Of a stretch of 64,000 nucleotides of DNA, positions 1 to 14,039 are shown piece after piece; within the stretch, counting starts at the first letter, position 1; each line of letters opens with the position of its first letter. The stretch is from Prinia subflava (lineage: Eukaryota > Chordata > Aves > Passeriformes > Cisticolidae), in the NCBI RefSeq assembly GCF_021018805.1, contig NC_086283.1:12723162-12787161 (forward strand). The letters are read 5' to 3'. The notes below the pieces were generated by a model that made no database searches, was not told the origin of the DNA, and saw only the letters and a program-made list of their open reading frames with translations. A program made the translations under genes and the position numbers.

Positions 1-21
1 ACCAAGATGAAAAAAAAGATG

Positions 22-25
<4 letters not shown>

Positions 26-58
<33 letters not shown>

Positions 59-93
59 TTATTTATTTATTTATATTTATATATACACACACC
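26..93. repeat. (TA)n / (TTTA)n compound microsatellite
   Basis: An alternating TA run of about 29 bases passes into about five TTTA units and then a short TATATACACACAC tail. It is a low-complexity compound microsatellite with no coding potential. The two unit types merge without a spacer, as expected if one arose from the other by point mutation and slippage. Confidence 0.95.
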
Positions 94-2019
94 CCGAAGT
101 AATTATCAAAACACCTAAGACTGGAGTAAATAGTACTTTTAGAATTAAAAGGTGGAAGAAGCATTGTAGGAATACCACCTTTACTCTAGCATAAGTAATC
201 TACCAGAACCTCTAATTACAACAAGAGAAGTTTAATATTTGTCTGTCATTTTACACCAGAAAAGGCTCAATAAAACAATACCTCCATCCCCTTCCCCATC
301 AGGAATGTACCAATTTTGATTGGACCTGATTTCACAGAAGATTTTTTTCAGGCTCAGAAGAGAACTTCCATCACAAAAGAACAAGCAATGCAGCTCCATT
401 AGAATTTGAAGAATTCACAAATTACTCTTGAATTCAAGTATGCATTACTGATACCAATAACTAAAGGAAACTACAGGCTAGGTGACCATGATACTCTACT
501 GGCTTCTATCTGCCATAGATAGCCTATGCTTCCTGCAGGGCATGAGATTTATCGGGCCGCTATGACAAAGCCCGTTCCAATTTTGGAGGGAAAACTTGCA
601 TAAAAGCTGACCTCTCTAGTTTATTAAATAACATCCTGAAATTTCTGATGACTTTCAAACAGTCTTGTAATACCCCACTGGTAGGAAACATAACAAAGAG
701 TTAGGCAGACAGAAAAATTGCCCCGTATTTCAGAGTTATTTATTCAAAATAGTTATGAGTCCTTGAATTTTTCATCTAATGTGAAACTTTTCAGTTCACC
801 GTGCCCTATCTTCACATGTAACATAATACATATGTAGTGAGACACAACACATCTGTGTTCAAGAGTATTCAACATCAAAATACTTTTTGCTATCATTTTT
901 CAGTATTAAGAGAAGTATTTTTGATATCCTAAAATGAGACCAGAAGTTGCCAAGAACTGGCTGGTGTACTTCAGGGACTTTTTCAACCCAAGAGCAAAGA
1001 GCAAAGTGTTTGAGCAGATTGAAATTTCTGAGCTGGTCTACGTTTTCACAGGAAGCAACAGCAGTGTATTCCACTGTGCTCTACCCAGTGCTGAAACAGC
1101 CTTCAAAGGCAACACAAGTATTTTGGGCAAGAATTCTCACGGATTAGAGAATTTTTTCTTTCCTTTGCCCTTGCTTTAAAATGGATGAAATACATGAATA
1201 GTTTATATCTTAACCTCTTCTAACCATCTTGCAGTGTTCAACAGGGATGGAAATTTTTCTACTTGCATGCTGCAAATATACACAGTGTGAGTATATAAAT
1301 GTGAATTTCCATATATTGTGCAATACCTAGTTATTCACTTTGCAAAATTATTACACTCTCTTTCTTAAAATCTACAGAGAAATCTAGCACTCATATGACA
1401 AGCAGTAGAACCTACTAGGAAAAAACTCTATTAAATACCTTGTGCTTACGCATAATGAATTATAGTTCCAGAAACAGACAATTCAAAGGGTTTCTTGCAT
1501 TATTTCACAGATAAAAATGGGTCCACTCATTAAGTGGGTAATTCTAAACTGAGAATAAGATACCTAAAGGATTCAAATGAATAATTCTTTTAAGAGAGAT
1601 TCACTGCCAAGAAGCCATTATCTGTTATTTGTGATTTGCAAAAGGTTGATTTTAGCAATAGATCAGTTTATTGACCTGAAACTAAACTTTGTGCACTCCT
1701 GAAGTCAAACTCACTTTTGAATGAGCTACACCTTATGTATGTTTCTCCAAAAAAGCCTCTTTCAAAACAAAGGAGGGTAAGAGTTGACTGGATAAGTGAT
1801 TCCGTTACCCAAGAATAAACTCCATACAAAGCTATTTATATTATCTTGCCTACACAGCACAGTATAACATTTTCCTTCTGCATAATAACATACTCTGCAT
1901 TTGCAGAGCAGAGATACTATATGTTATGACAGAACTGTTTTATCCTGTTCAAAAATGGCATGCATCAATGGGAAAATATTAAAAGAGCAGAAGGAGAAGA
2001 TTTTTTTATTATTACAGAC
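94..2019. other. Unique AT-rich sequence, no gene recognised
   Basis: No repeat, RNA gene or protein family was recognised. The longest open frame (81 codons, + strand, starting near 934) overlaps open frames of similar length in another + frame and on the minus strand. That is the pattern of a chance low-stop patch. No family match could be recalled for its peptide, so it is not called as an exon. Confidence 0.5.
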
Positions 2020-2540
2020 ATGGTAGTCTGTTATAAATTAGCGAGGCCATTATCAGCCAGAAGACCAATATATGCTCCCTGACAGAAATCCATTTCAGGA
2101 ACTGCTGATATTTTGATTAATGCTATATAATAGCACTGCATTTTACATGCTATATATCTTTAGAAAAGTATTGCACCTTGGACAGGATTTCATCATAGTT
2201 CTTGCCAGATGGCAATAAGAAGCTGGGTCTATGCCTTAATTAAACACTTGATTATGACTACTGATTATTGTTTAAACTAAGACAACAAGTCTAATGACTG
2301 CTTTTTGGAATAAAGAGTTTCTTGTTTTGATACTATGTAAATAGATGCAGAAACAACATGAAGTGTGCTAAAGGCATTAATAAGAGATACGTTTACAAAA
2401 GTTAAAACTGTCCAGCTGATTGCATTAAGCACTGCTTGTGCTAGCAATTTTTCTTAGATGTTGTTTTCTGGAAGCTGTTTCATAGGTGGTCCATTTCTGT
2501 AAACAGCTTCATTGTTTAATCTTTCATAGAAAGGCAAGTC
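2020..2540. other. Candidate conserved non-coding block (TAAT-rich)
   Basis: This block is free of visible repeats and carries many TAAT/ATTA cores, the core bound by homeodomain proteins. They are densest around 2235-2285, with TTAATTAAAC, GATTATGAC and GATTATTG close together. Near 2116-2150 a near-palindromic GCTATATAATAGC lies beside ATTAATGC. These traits are common in vertebrate developmental enhancers but are not specific. The enhancer idea is inference from composition only, and the sequence could equally be neutral. Confidence 0.2.
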
Positions 2541-4199
2541 GGGTCCTTAGAAAAAAAGCTGTATTGGAGATTTGAGACAGCACTACTGAGCCACAAACAC
2601 ACTGTGTGTTTCGCAAGGCCAGCATTAAATTTGGGATTACTATTCTGCTTTTCAAACGTGCCTGAGCTTGAGCTGCAAATATAATCATCAAAACCAGGTA
2701 GAAAACAAGACAGCTGCCATTTTAAAAATAATATAGAAAGAAATGTCTCAAAAGAGATTTCCTATTTACCTGACAGCCCTCCAGGGTCCCTTCATATTCA
2801 CTCCCACTTTAGGAATAACAGTCGAAGAATGAGAAACAATGTGTCCAATGCCAGATACAAATTGTAGCTTAACGAAATGAAGCAGACCTAGGATTCCATA
2901 ATCCCTCTGCCTTCCACTTCCTAAACATGTCCTTGATCCTCCCTTGAGAGCAACAGCAGTGCATTAACCTCCTCTTCACAGTTGCCCTTCCCACCTCTCC
3001 ATCTGGATGCTAGAAAGGCAAGATTAAAAAGATACAACTGCTTTCCTCATATGGGTAATCTAAAATTCAGCTAAAATTTAGGAAAAAAACCTAGTTTATT
3101 TTCAGGAAACAAGAAAGGAATATTATGTGTTTTAAAATACAGCATATTTCACATCCCTTTTACCTCCTACATCCCTTTTTATTCTAAGATACTTCTGTGA
3201 GTTGTGGATTCAAATGAAACAAGCGAGAACCAAAGGTGAAACTTCAGCAGACCTGTATGCTTTTTATTTGGCTTCTTTACTTTTAAACAACTGGATTGAT
3301 TAGTTTTGAGAGACAAGATGCTTTTACACAGTGTGTTTTATGAACTGGCAGGCACTGGTTGTGTTAGAGACACACACAGTGTAGGTTGTATCCAGAGAAA
3401 GCAAACAAGGCCTACTGTGGTCCATAAACATTAAAACTTTGTGAGTCAATAAGATCTGCCTGAAAAGTGAGAAACAACAAGCAATTTGCCCTCAAGACCT
3501 ATTCTGGTACCATGGTACAATGGGATTGGCCACGAATATCTCACATGGTACACACCCTTTCCCTTACCAAGGGCCAGAGGAAAAAAAAGTAGACACAAAA
3601 AAATTGATTTTAAGCTGTAAGGAAAGCACTGTCTGAGGAAGGCTGATTTTAGAAATATGAAGGCAAGCATACTCATGATGCTCCTTTTAACTGCATCTTT
3701 GTTTGAAATACACCTGTTATTGCTTTATGGGACTTCATACAGGCTAAAAAGTTCAATTTCTTCACAGCTCTCCCTGATGATCGTGCCCTCAGGCACATAC
3801 TGGTGTTCTCCCTCCTTTCAGCTTGTGCAGTTAGATCACATTCCTTACACTGGGTCAGCCCAAACCTGTGTATTTTACTGTCTCTTGGGTGGATAGTGTC
3901 AGACAAGGAGAGATTAATGTATTATCACACAGCTTCTGATTAGAAATTAGCTTACCTATTGAATCTCTTTCAACTGGCCTTTTGAAAAGGATAATATATT
4001 CCAACCACCGAGCAAAGATGTCTCCTCTGGTATTGATTGAAATAAAAGAGCATTTTTGCTTGAAGAGGATTCCTCTTCTGACCCCTTCCTTCACTCAAGA
4101 CTTTTGCCTGTAATTTGGTAACCCGAAGCAAATCTCTAGCACATAGTCATTAACCTCATGAACCAAATAAGAGTGAAGCTTGGCAAGAGAAATACCTAT
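2541..4199. other. Unique sequence, nothing recognised
   Basis: No repeat family, coding exon or RNA gene was recognised. Overlapping open frames of 76-79 codons occur on both strands between about 3446 and 4094. None resembles a known family and they shadow one another, so no gene is called. Confidence 0.5.
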
Positions 4200-4395
4200 T
4201 TTACAATTTCCCTCCACCAGCATATGCCCTATTTTGTTTAATTTTCTAATCACTCTTCATTTATGCCTTACAAGCTAATCACTCCAGTCACAAAAGAAAT
4301 AATTAGAAGATTGTATTCATGTACAATTAATGTTCAAATTGATTGTGAGTGAAAGTCAGATTTCACTCTGACTTAATTATGTAAATGAAACTAAA
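4200..4395. other. Candidate conserved non-coding block (TAAT-rich)
   Basis: This short block has repeated AATTA/TAAT cores (TTTAATTTTCTAATC, AATAATTAGAAG, CAATTAATG, CTTAATTATG). It also has a short inverted pair around AGTCAGATTTCACTCTGACT. It carries no visible transposon sequence. The reading as a regulatory element is inference from motif density and would need cross-species alignment. Confidence 0.17.
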
Positions 4396-7300
4396 AAGAG
4401 TCAGGCAGGTGAAGACCACAGGGCTTGATACATGAGCATGTTGGCTTAACCCAGCTGAGTTCCCTTCTGCTTTGTGCACCCATACAGAGAATTAACAATT
4501 ATTTTACAATGGAAAGTCTGTATTTTACATTACTGCCCATACTGCCCACATAGACAAGAATACTAGGTACTGGCAATGAAGGCCATAAAAACAACTTGAA
4601 CTATACCAAAATAAATCTATCACATCAGAAAGGACTGATAATTAAATTTCCATAGAATGGAGTTAAAATTCTTGTGCCCACAACAACATACATGCTTTTA
4701 CAAAATAAAAGGGAAACTTGAATGTTGGGTTCTCTACTTTTACTATACAGCCTTTGCTGATAATTTTGGAGATGAAGGTTTCCTACCGGCAAGTGATTTA
4801 GGGCCAAAATTACCACTAGGTGTGAGATAAAGACATTTAATGAAAATAGGATTGTGAGAATGCCTTCTATAAAAATATAAGAAGGGTAAAAAGTGGAGAA
4901 CAGTCAGCTATAGCATATTTCAGATATTACTGAAACTTTCTTCAGACTCTATTTCATGTTCAGGAGCAAGTATATTTACCACTCACTCAGTTGCCAGCAT
5001 TCTTGTAGCTGTTTCTCACTGAAGCTACAGGAGTCAGAAAGTGCATTTTTAGGGGATAGCAGCAGGAAATTTCCTTCCCACAGTGAAACTCTTCTACTTC
5101 TATTTCCTTTGATTGACTGAAACTCTGAAAAAAGAAAGCTTGCCATTGCTGACTCTTCAAATGCACAAACTCAAGTGAAGGCAGGTGTTCTGCTCAAAAA
5201 GCAATGTCCCACAAGGTTTTTTTTCCAAGTCCTTGAGAGTGGACCGGATGCTTACACATCCAGCTGTGAAACATTCATGCTTGCTTCAGTCAAGGTGAGC
5301 TAGCAAGATTTAAAGGCCCTAAGGTGCTAAAAGACTATCAAAAATTCTGGTTAGGAAAGGATTTTATTACTTGGAAAACAGCTCCCAGTCTGACAAGTTG
5401 CCCAAAGTAAGACAGTATAGAAATCTATCCCCACTTCGCATTATCTGCCACATTTTTTCAGCAGATAAAAGTGTTTTCGCTTGAAGCAGGTATATTACTA
5501 ATAAGTTTGAGATGTTTTATCATATGGTATGAAGTAGGCTTTTTTCCATTTTTAATGGAACAGCTGATCTCAGACAGTACACAGTAATTCCTTTTAATCA
5601 CAGCCTGCAAGTGATGAGAAGCTCATCTTTAGTTCTAAAACCTGTTTTACTGTGATATTTTCCAATTATTTTTTAAAATGTTTCATTTCCAGCATTTTTG
5701 TAATTATGTGTTTTAAGATTAATGTGAATTACCATATGGTTTAAAATGCAGCAATTTTGCATGAGACACACCTGGCTAAGTTAGGATAAAGGCATTTTTG
5801 TCTGTATCATATTCAGTGCTCAACTCATAATCAAACACTAGTACAGATCACACAAAACTCTTGATGAGCTGTAAATGAGCTTCCATCAATCCACAACCTA
5901 AATCAAAATTCACTTTGTTGCTTCAACTTTTTACGTGTGCCACTCTATGTGAGTGTCATAGACCCTATGAGGGCCAAGTTCTTCATGCTAACTATGTCTG
6001 AGATTTGGCAGCTGACTTTAGTGGCCACAAACCCAGTGCTTGGATGGGTGCCTGTGATGCTGCTTTCTCAGAGTCACCCACAGTTTGTACAAGCACACAG
6101 ACATACTATTTCCTTATAGAGAATGACTTAAGATCCACTCAGATTTTAGTTGTCTTGCTAAGTGTCACACAAAAGATTATAAGAAAACTTTTTGCCCAGA
6201 AGCATCTAAGAGTGCACTAAGGAATTACAGAAATCACACCATATTACAAGACATTTTATTATTGCACAGGACTGTAGGCACTTCCACACTGGATCCCCTG
6301 AACTGGAAGGTGCTGTTACTGCATTATGGGATCCATAAATTACATGCCACTGCACTTCTCATGAGTAGCTCAGCACACACCTGACACAAGATCCCAAAAA
6401 CTAATTAAGTACAAAGCAGGGCAAACACAATAGGACAAAAACAAGGATGCAACTTTGCAATAACGACCTGCTGGTAGCAGGTGAAGGACTGCAGTCTTAA
6501 ACTTCTCCCTGACTGAAGTAGTTCAAACCATCTCTTTATCCATTGTTGGTCAATAAAAAGTCTAAACCAGTCCCACAGTGCATTTTCTCTTGATGTGGAA
6601 TAAGTGCCTTGGAAAAACTGAAAAAGTTCAAGGGGAGGGAAAGAAGGGAAAAGGATGCTTGATACCAGAAGAAAAGGAAGAACCAGGGTCCATGCCGTTC
6701 ACCCCTTCTCTGTGGAGAGCAGGCACAATGAGAGACCAGCTGGCCTCTTTCTGGAGACAGGGCTTTATCTACTGGGCTAGAGTCATGCACTTTCACAGGA
6801 TGACAGCCCTAATTGGAAAGCATGCTGTTTGTGTCTCCTAAAAAAGTGATAAAATGAAGTAAAAACACTACTCTAAAGAAAGGCTATATCATTCCTTAGG
6901 ATCACAGACAAATGAGTGAAACTTGATTTCAAGCTCTGAATTACACCAAAACAACCCTTGCATGTCCCAAGATAACTTTATAAGTGAATATATAATGATG
7001 AATTTACTCAACAAAAATTTGAGGTATATAAGGTCATCTGTAATATAAGGTCATCTATTTCCTTACAAACTACTTCTTTAAGCTGAAAGAATAAAGGTAA
7101 AATTAAACACAAGAAGCCTTAACCTGTTTGTGTATCAGTTAAATAATCTCTGCCAAATTGGTGTGCTGACCTTCGAGATGCAAAATACAAAGGGGAAAAT
7201 ACATGACATATTACAGGGAGTCTCACTGCATTTATGCTGTCTCTAAGTGAAGCAGTACCTAAATTCCTAACCATATGCCAACCAAGTCAAGCCAGGTAAC

Positions 7301-10300
7301 AGCTTCACCAAGATCATTCTTATGAGAAATGTTTTACAGAACTGGAAGTGCTCCAGTGCAAAGCATGAATAGGAAGGATGAATAAGATCTCTGCAGGGAA
7401 AACTCTTCTTCATAAAGGAAAAAGTTAGAGAGCTAAATTTAAATGCTACTTTCATATTTAAATTTCTGTCAAGGAAGAATACTTTGTATTTTTTAACACC
7501 TAATTTATAGGAATTTAAAACCACTCTAGACATATAAATAAATTTCATTTTTTACCTCCCATGAAGTGTGAGAAGCTTATCTCCTTTTTAACATTCAGAA
7601 GCTAAAAGTGTTGGGATTAAGCTATTTACCACAGATTACAAAAAAGCCTAAGGAATAGAGACAAAAGTCACAAGCTTTTGTCTCAGCTTCTCTTCTCCCT
7701 GCTCTTCAACATTCAACACTGTGCTTTGCAGATCAATTTAAAAGATATCTATATTTTAAAAATTAGATTAAAATTTATAGTTATTCTTAACATTGAAAGA
7801 AACAACCCTATGACAAAGGGAAGTGCACAAGGAGCAAAAAGGAGAAGATAAATCAGCATGTTCTCAAGGTCTTCCTTTTAGCAGTCTTTTCCCAGCTGAA
7901 CAGTTCATTTGTCTTTAAAATATTCTTCCAGCATAACTGACTCCAAACCATCCCATGTGATAAACAACGAACTGTTCTATTTCTTCTCAGTGGGAACACT
8001 GAAACACAAAAGTCAAAGCTTATACAAAGGTACCCAAGGACTCATTGTGAAACATGGAACTAGCTAGAGATGAACAAATATATTTATTTGTTGTGATGGG
8101 ATAAGTGAAAAATACTTTAAAGCATTTTTGTGTGTGATTCTGGGTCAGTTTGGAGTTCTTTTTAGCATCTATTGCTGTAGTGAGGAAAAAAGGCAAGAAA
8201 AGGAAAAAATAAATATTCCTCCTTACTTGAAACTGAATACCACATTTCAGTTACTAGAACTGCTAATAAATGTGACTTTTTCCAATATAAAAATTATAAT
8301 TAATATATTTTATTATATTGTGGTTTTCTAAATTGAAAACAGCTTTGTAAACAAACATTGTATATTAAAACATTTCTGCCACCCTCATTCCAGTTTGCAG
8401 TCTGTCTGAACTAACCCAAATGATCCAGCCTTCAGACCCCACTTATGCTAACCAAGGATGTAGGAGAGCCACTGATTAAAGAGCTTCCTACCACAGATCC
8501 AAACCCACCTGTGCTTACCCCACAATTCCCTTCTTAGGGCTGGCCATGGATGTCCAACTCAAGTGACCGTCTTTTGTGCTTTGGTGGCCTCTTGATGTTT
8601 TCCCATCCTGCTTTCTGCCTCTATTCTGCATCAGGGAACCCAGCCAGCTGAGAGAAAAGCCTGCCTACAAACATGTCTGCTGCATATGGCCAGCTGTGAA
8701 AGAGGGGGACTGGTGACATACAGCCTGCAGCTCCAGGGTTACAGATGTTATTGTCAGGGCAAAAGCTGATCTGGAAATCACACACACACACTGGGATACT
8801 TTCCACTTCTCCTCACAATAGCAAATACATGGATAGCTAAAAGGAACTGAAAATAAGTCAAAGGGATCACTCCTTTATCACATCATTTTTTCTTTTGTGA
8901 GAAATTGCAAGAAGTCTAAATTTCCAGGACTGGATCAAATGAGGTGCTTACAACTGATGGCGAAATTTTAAACCACGAAAACCTAAGAGAGAATATATTT
9001 AAGAAAAGGATTTCCAGGCATCCAAAATAACATCACTGTTTATCATGAAATGACAATTGTGCTGGAAATTCACTCAGTCCACAATGATCCTTGTTTACAG
9101 TATGAGCCTAGGCAGGTGAAAGAAAAAAAGCTTAGTTCTAGCACCAGAGCTTGTTTTACACTCATTTGGAGCACTGCACTTTCTAATACAGTGTATTGCT
9201 CTGCACACACCACTATCCCTGTGGCTGTGCCTGCCCAGGAATAAAAAGCCAACAGAACTTAGCCTTGGCGAAAGCATTCCTGTATGGGATACCGACCTGA
9301 TGAAACAATCCTGCAACTACGCAAGCTTTGTGGTCCCAGTGGGATTCAGGGTATTGTAAGGGAGAGAGGCATGTGGCTGTTTGAAGGACACAGGTCAGCC
9401 TCCAGACAAGACCCAGTGCTGCTGCAGCAACCCCACATTCCCCAGGGGAGGCACAGCCAATCTGAGCTCTCTACAAACCAGTGAAAAGGCTCCACAAACA
9501 ACTCATACAAGCAAGGTGTGGAACACTACCTGAAACCGCTTGTCTGATTTGTTCTCTATTCTGATATCTTTTCCCCTCTTCAATACAGGAGATAGGTTAA
9601 CCCAAAAAGAGAATCCGGGTCAAGATTTCTTTAGGAAGGTCAATTGCCTATGAATTTGTCTGAAAGGTGAAGGCACGGGACCTTGAACCCCAAACTGATG
9701 GTCACCAATAAGATGCTGGACACAACACTTCAAGCAGTAGTTGAAATAAGAACATGTGGAAACTAGACTTAGTTCTTTGAGAAATTGCCTTTTTCCCAGT
9801 GGCAGATACTTCAGTTTAGGCCTAAAAGATGTTTATCTTCAAGCTAACACAGAGAATATCAAACAGCAAAGAAAATTCAACAAGTGAAAAGTAAGTAGCA
9901 TGTGTATACAAAGACCCCAGTCTCAAAGAATCCACCTGTCTCACAAGACTTGAAAGAATTTCTTTTTTTTTGTTGCTGTCTTAACAACAGGTGAATTCAG
10001 CTATGACCCATCTAACGTGTCTCCTTCTTATTTGTCACTTGTAAACAAGACTGTCCTTTGAGGTCCAAAGCAATTGAAAAAAATTATTTATTGACCAGTC
10101 TGTAGCAGTGCTAAAGCTCTACAGTTTCACTGGAACTGTATAACAATAACAGTAACTTCCTAGAGGCTAGGGATTTGTGATTTTCGTTAAACCTGGATTG
10201 GAAACTATGATTTTGTAAAACCCAAATTACTTCACTCTACACAGAAATAATTCTGTAGCCATTAATGCTTGCCAATCTTTTTCCTTTCTTTATTTAAACC

Positions 10301-13300
10301 CTCTAATGAAAAGAAAAAAACATGCTTTTAAGTGTTTCCTGCTACAGGACCTAGTTTACTAATGCAAGACACTGTGTACCTCAAGAAAAAAAAAACATGT
10401 GGGTTTGCAGTTTTTAAGTGGTCCCTACTTGAAGATGCATAGTGTGTAATACACTTTCTGTGTACCAAATTACAGTACCTGTATTTCTCAGAACACTGCA
10501 GGGGTGGTTGTTTCTTGTCAGCTTAAATACGTTTCAGATCATTCTAAGTATTTAACAACAAGATATAATGGGCAAAAGCAGAAAAAGCTGTATAAATATT
10601 TCAATATAGTACCATTTTTATTCACTTCAGTTTTAAAGCTGCTTTTTTTAGCAGGTGGGAGGCCTGCTAAACCTGTCATTTACACACGGGAGTAAACCAA
10701 GGATATTTTGGTAGGGAAGATACTGTTCTGACAGCTAGGTGCTCCTTTAAAACACTTCACTTGTTTTCACTCTCATAAACCTACAGCCTACAAAACAGAA
10801 ACACGAGAAAAAAAATGCCACTGCTAAAATTAGTGAGCAAGGATTTCTGCCCTTATGCATCTTAAACCTCTCCTGCAGGCAATGACAGCAAATGCCTCAA
10901 GAACTGCATCATGCCAGCAATCCTCAGCAAACTTCTGTCACACGGATGTTGTTACCACTCACCCCCATCCAGGAGGGCATCAGCACCTTTGAGCAGTGGG
11001 AACTTCATGCAAGTAGGAAGATGATTTTATGTGTAGCAACCACTTCCCAGGGCAGTGGTAGGGGTGGAGAAACAAAGCAACATTGCAACTGCATTCTGCT
11101 CTCCTGATGGTTTATTCAAGGAGGAATGGCATTTTCCTTGCAAAATACAAACAGCCAGTGAATTGTGGGGAATGTAATTAAGCCTCATCTAGCTGCCAGC
11201 CATGTTTGTCTCTGGACAAACATTTCAAATCAGTTGTGTTTTGTAAATGGGCAATGATAGTTTGGGGGGATTTTTTTTTTTTTTGTCTAAACTCCCAAAA
11301 TTTGTATATGAAATGAGCTACAAAACTCTGCAACAAGCTTTCTAATGAATGCTTCCAATACCTCAAGGGAAAAAAAAACAGAACAAAAACAAACCCAAAT
11401 CTGCTACATCTCATGAATTCAGATATGAAGACTCCCTAGAAAAGGCTTTCATTTCAGATTCATGAGATGCTTTATGAAACAAAGCATGATCCCAGTTTGT
11501 AAGATGAAGCTGCAGGGATGAGAACGCTGCTGAATGGGTTAAGAGAGTAGCTAAGAACATCTTCTGCTCACCATCCTGACTTGTCATAATATGTCATTGC
11601 TTTAGGACGAAGAAGACAAAGCAAATCATGTCTGGTTGCATTGTTGATACGATTTTAACCTCAGGATAAACATCTGGAGCAATTCTCAGTGTCGTTATTG
11701 TTTGTTGCCATTATTATCCCAGAATCCACAGTTCCGGAGCAAGGCCACAGCAATGCTAAACCAGTGTGTGTTGGCAAAATAAAAGGGACAAAACCTACAT
11801 ATATTTGAACAAAAGAAAATACTAAAAAAAACCCCTAGCAGTTAAAAATCCATAGCAAAATACACATAAGAATGGTATAGCTGTTCTCTTTTATTGTTTC
11901 ATTTTAAATAATTATTTCCATCTTTTCATGTCAATTCCTAGCATACAGAAAAGCATTTCAGGTTGAGGTGGGTCTTCAGAGGAAGTCTTCTGAAACAGCA
12001 CAGATTCTACTATAACTTCTGCCACATAGAAATAGCCTATAAACCACATCTGTAGGGCAAAACCCCTAGAAAAACAGCTGAATCTGGAAAGAATGAATGT
12101 GACTGACCAAGAAGGGAAAGGTACCCACTCCCTCTCCTAGGAGATGAAAACTAAGATACAGAGCTGAACAGACACCCTAATGCCAAACTTCTTGCTCAGT
12201 ATCTCTTAACATTCATTAAACAAACCTTGGCTAAATTCTTCAAACCGAAAACTAAACAGCCCTTTCGCTGTATTTCCTCAGCTGACCATAGTTACTGAAC
12301 ACCTTTGCAATGCATCAGCACATGATGTCCATTAGGTATAAAGTTTAATCCAATGCGATAGCAAAGTTTGTTCTTGTATTTTATCTATGCAATGATCACC
12401 AAAACTAAAGAGAAACTGTAGCCAAAGACCATGCAACTCCTTTAGCATAATTTGAGACAGACCATTACCATGGAGAAGGCCATTGGCATAACACAAGCTC
12501 CAGCATTAGACCCAAACTAAAGAGGTCTAAAGCAAAGAGTCTGCCAACCTCTAGATTAGCCAAATAGAAAGCTATTTCCCCCCTAAAATCAGAAGAATGA
12601 ATTTCTGAAAAGCATCCAGGATCTTTGCAACAAGTCCTCGTTTGAAATAATTGTCCCATTAAAACAGTGGGGATGCATTCTTACAGATACAAGGCACATT
12701 ACATGGCTTTTCCTCTTATGAAAGAGAGTCTTGGTTTGTTTTGAGTGTTGGGGATGGGGGTGTACGGGTTCTTTAAAGATTTTTTTGAGCCTTAAAAAAG
12801 ATTTGTTCTTCTGCCTTTCCAAGCTAAAGGACAATGAGGTCATATTTTGTGTTTTACAAGGCTATAAGCCTTCCTTTGGAAAATCACCAAGTTTATTCAC
12901 GGCGCTGAACTGTCCCAATTGACAAGTTTATGGTCAAAACCCTAGTTTTCCTCATAGCAGGTCCAGCACAGGAATGCAGTTAGGACATAGCTCTTAAGTC
13001 CAACTGGAATTCAACTGAATTACAAGGAAACTTGGGAATCCAAGCTCTACCACGAATTCCTATCATTATTAGGAGATGTCTGCCACACTGACTTCCTGGA
13101 AAATTACTTCTTCCCTGTGCTTCATTTCACCTACACAGAGGACAAGCATCTTTAGGGACACAACAAGGGACATGCCAAAATACTTGAACTGGCTATTCAG
13201 TTATGCCAAGTTTTCCTGTGAAAATCTGGCTTACTGTCATTGCTCATAGGAGCAGACACTGCCTCTGAAAGGATGATGACATATCTTCATAAACACATAA

Positions 13301-13973
13301 GTGTTCCGATGACTGTTCTGTTTAGATGGGTGCATTTTTCATGCATTTCTCTCAATTTAAAATGAAGAAGGATTGAATCCAGAACTTTCACAAAATTTGC
13401 AATCTGGATATAATGGGTAGGAGGGAGAAATACTGACCTTTAGACCTAGGAGGATATGATGCATACCAGTAATGACCAGAGAATCTCGGAGTTGAGGTTA
13501 AGACTTCACAGGAAGCCCGTCATCAAACAAGCTTTCCCAGTTACCTGGGAGGGAGCCTGCAGGGAAATATGCTACTTGCTGCCTCTGTCCTGGGTAGTGA
13601 TCAACTTGCCCACACCACTAAATGATACATCACAATCTCATTTTAAATCACATTATTTCTTCAGTTCCCAGCCAAGTCTAAAATGGAGAACAGGAGAGCA
13701 TGACCTAAATAATATTGACAGGTTCAATTTGATAAACTAAAGTTTTATAAAGATTGCAAATCAGAGTCATTCAGACTTTAAAGAATTCTAACAAATACTT
13801 AAGCCCTCCAAAAAGGACCCTTGAAGAGATTAATCAGCTGAAACATCATTTTGAGTCCTGAATACAAATGGATCATTATTGCAGTGGCAGGGGGTGTCTT
13901 CCCATGTCTATAAACACACACTTCCACTGATATTAATGGAGAGAAGAACAGTCTAATTAGTGTTGTATATTTA

Positions 13974-13975
<2 letters not shown>
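4396..13975. other. Unique AT-rich sequence with minor simple repeats
   Basis: No gene, transposon or RNA was recognised in this 9.6-kb stretch. The longest open frame is 94 codons. Small items seen are a 17-bp-period duplication at 7026-7056, a short CA run near 8779-8790, and T or A runs of about 8-14 bases near 9962, 10386 and 11271. The segment around 8400-8810 is slightly more GC-rich but was not identifiable. Confidence 0.5.
7026..7056. repeat. Short tandem duplication, 17-bp period
   Basis: The 14-mer ATATAAGGTCATCT occurs at 7026-7039 and again at 7043-7056. The spacing is consistent with a single local duplication. It has no evident function. Confidence 0.85.

Positions 13976-14037
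<62 letters not shown>
13976..14037. repeat. 62-nt T homopolymer
   Basis: An uninterrupted run of 62 T residues. Read on the minus strand it is a poly(A) tract, but the sequence on its 5' side (minus-strand sense, 14038 upward) has no canonical AATAAA just before it. I could not recognise a retroposed mRNA or SINE there. It could be a real slippage-expanded homopolymer, an old poly(A) tail, or an assembly length error. Confidence 0.95.

Positions 14038-14039
<2 letters not shown>

Noticed and set aside
934..1179. 81-codon + frame with a plausible-looking peptide start
   Set aside because: Overlapping frames are open in other phases and on the minus strand, no family was recognised, and no convincing splice context or protein family could be argued.
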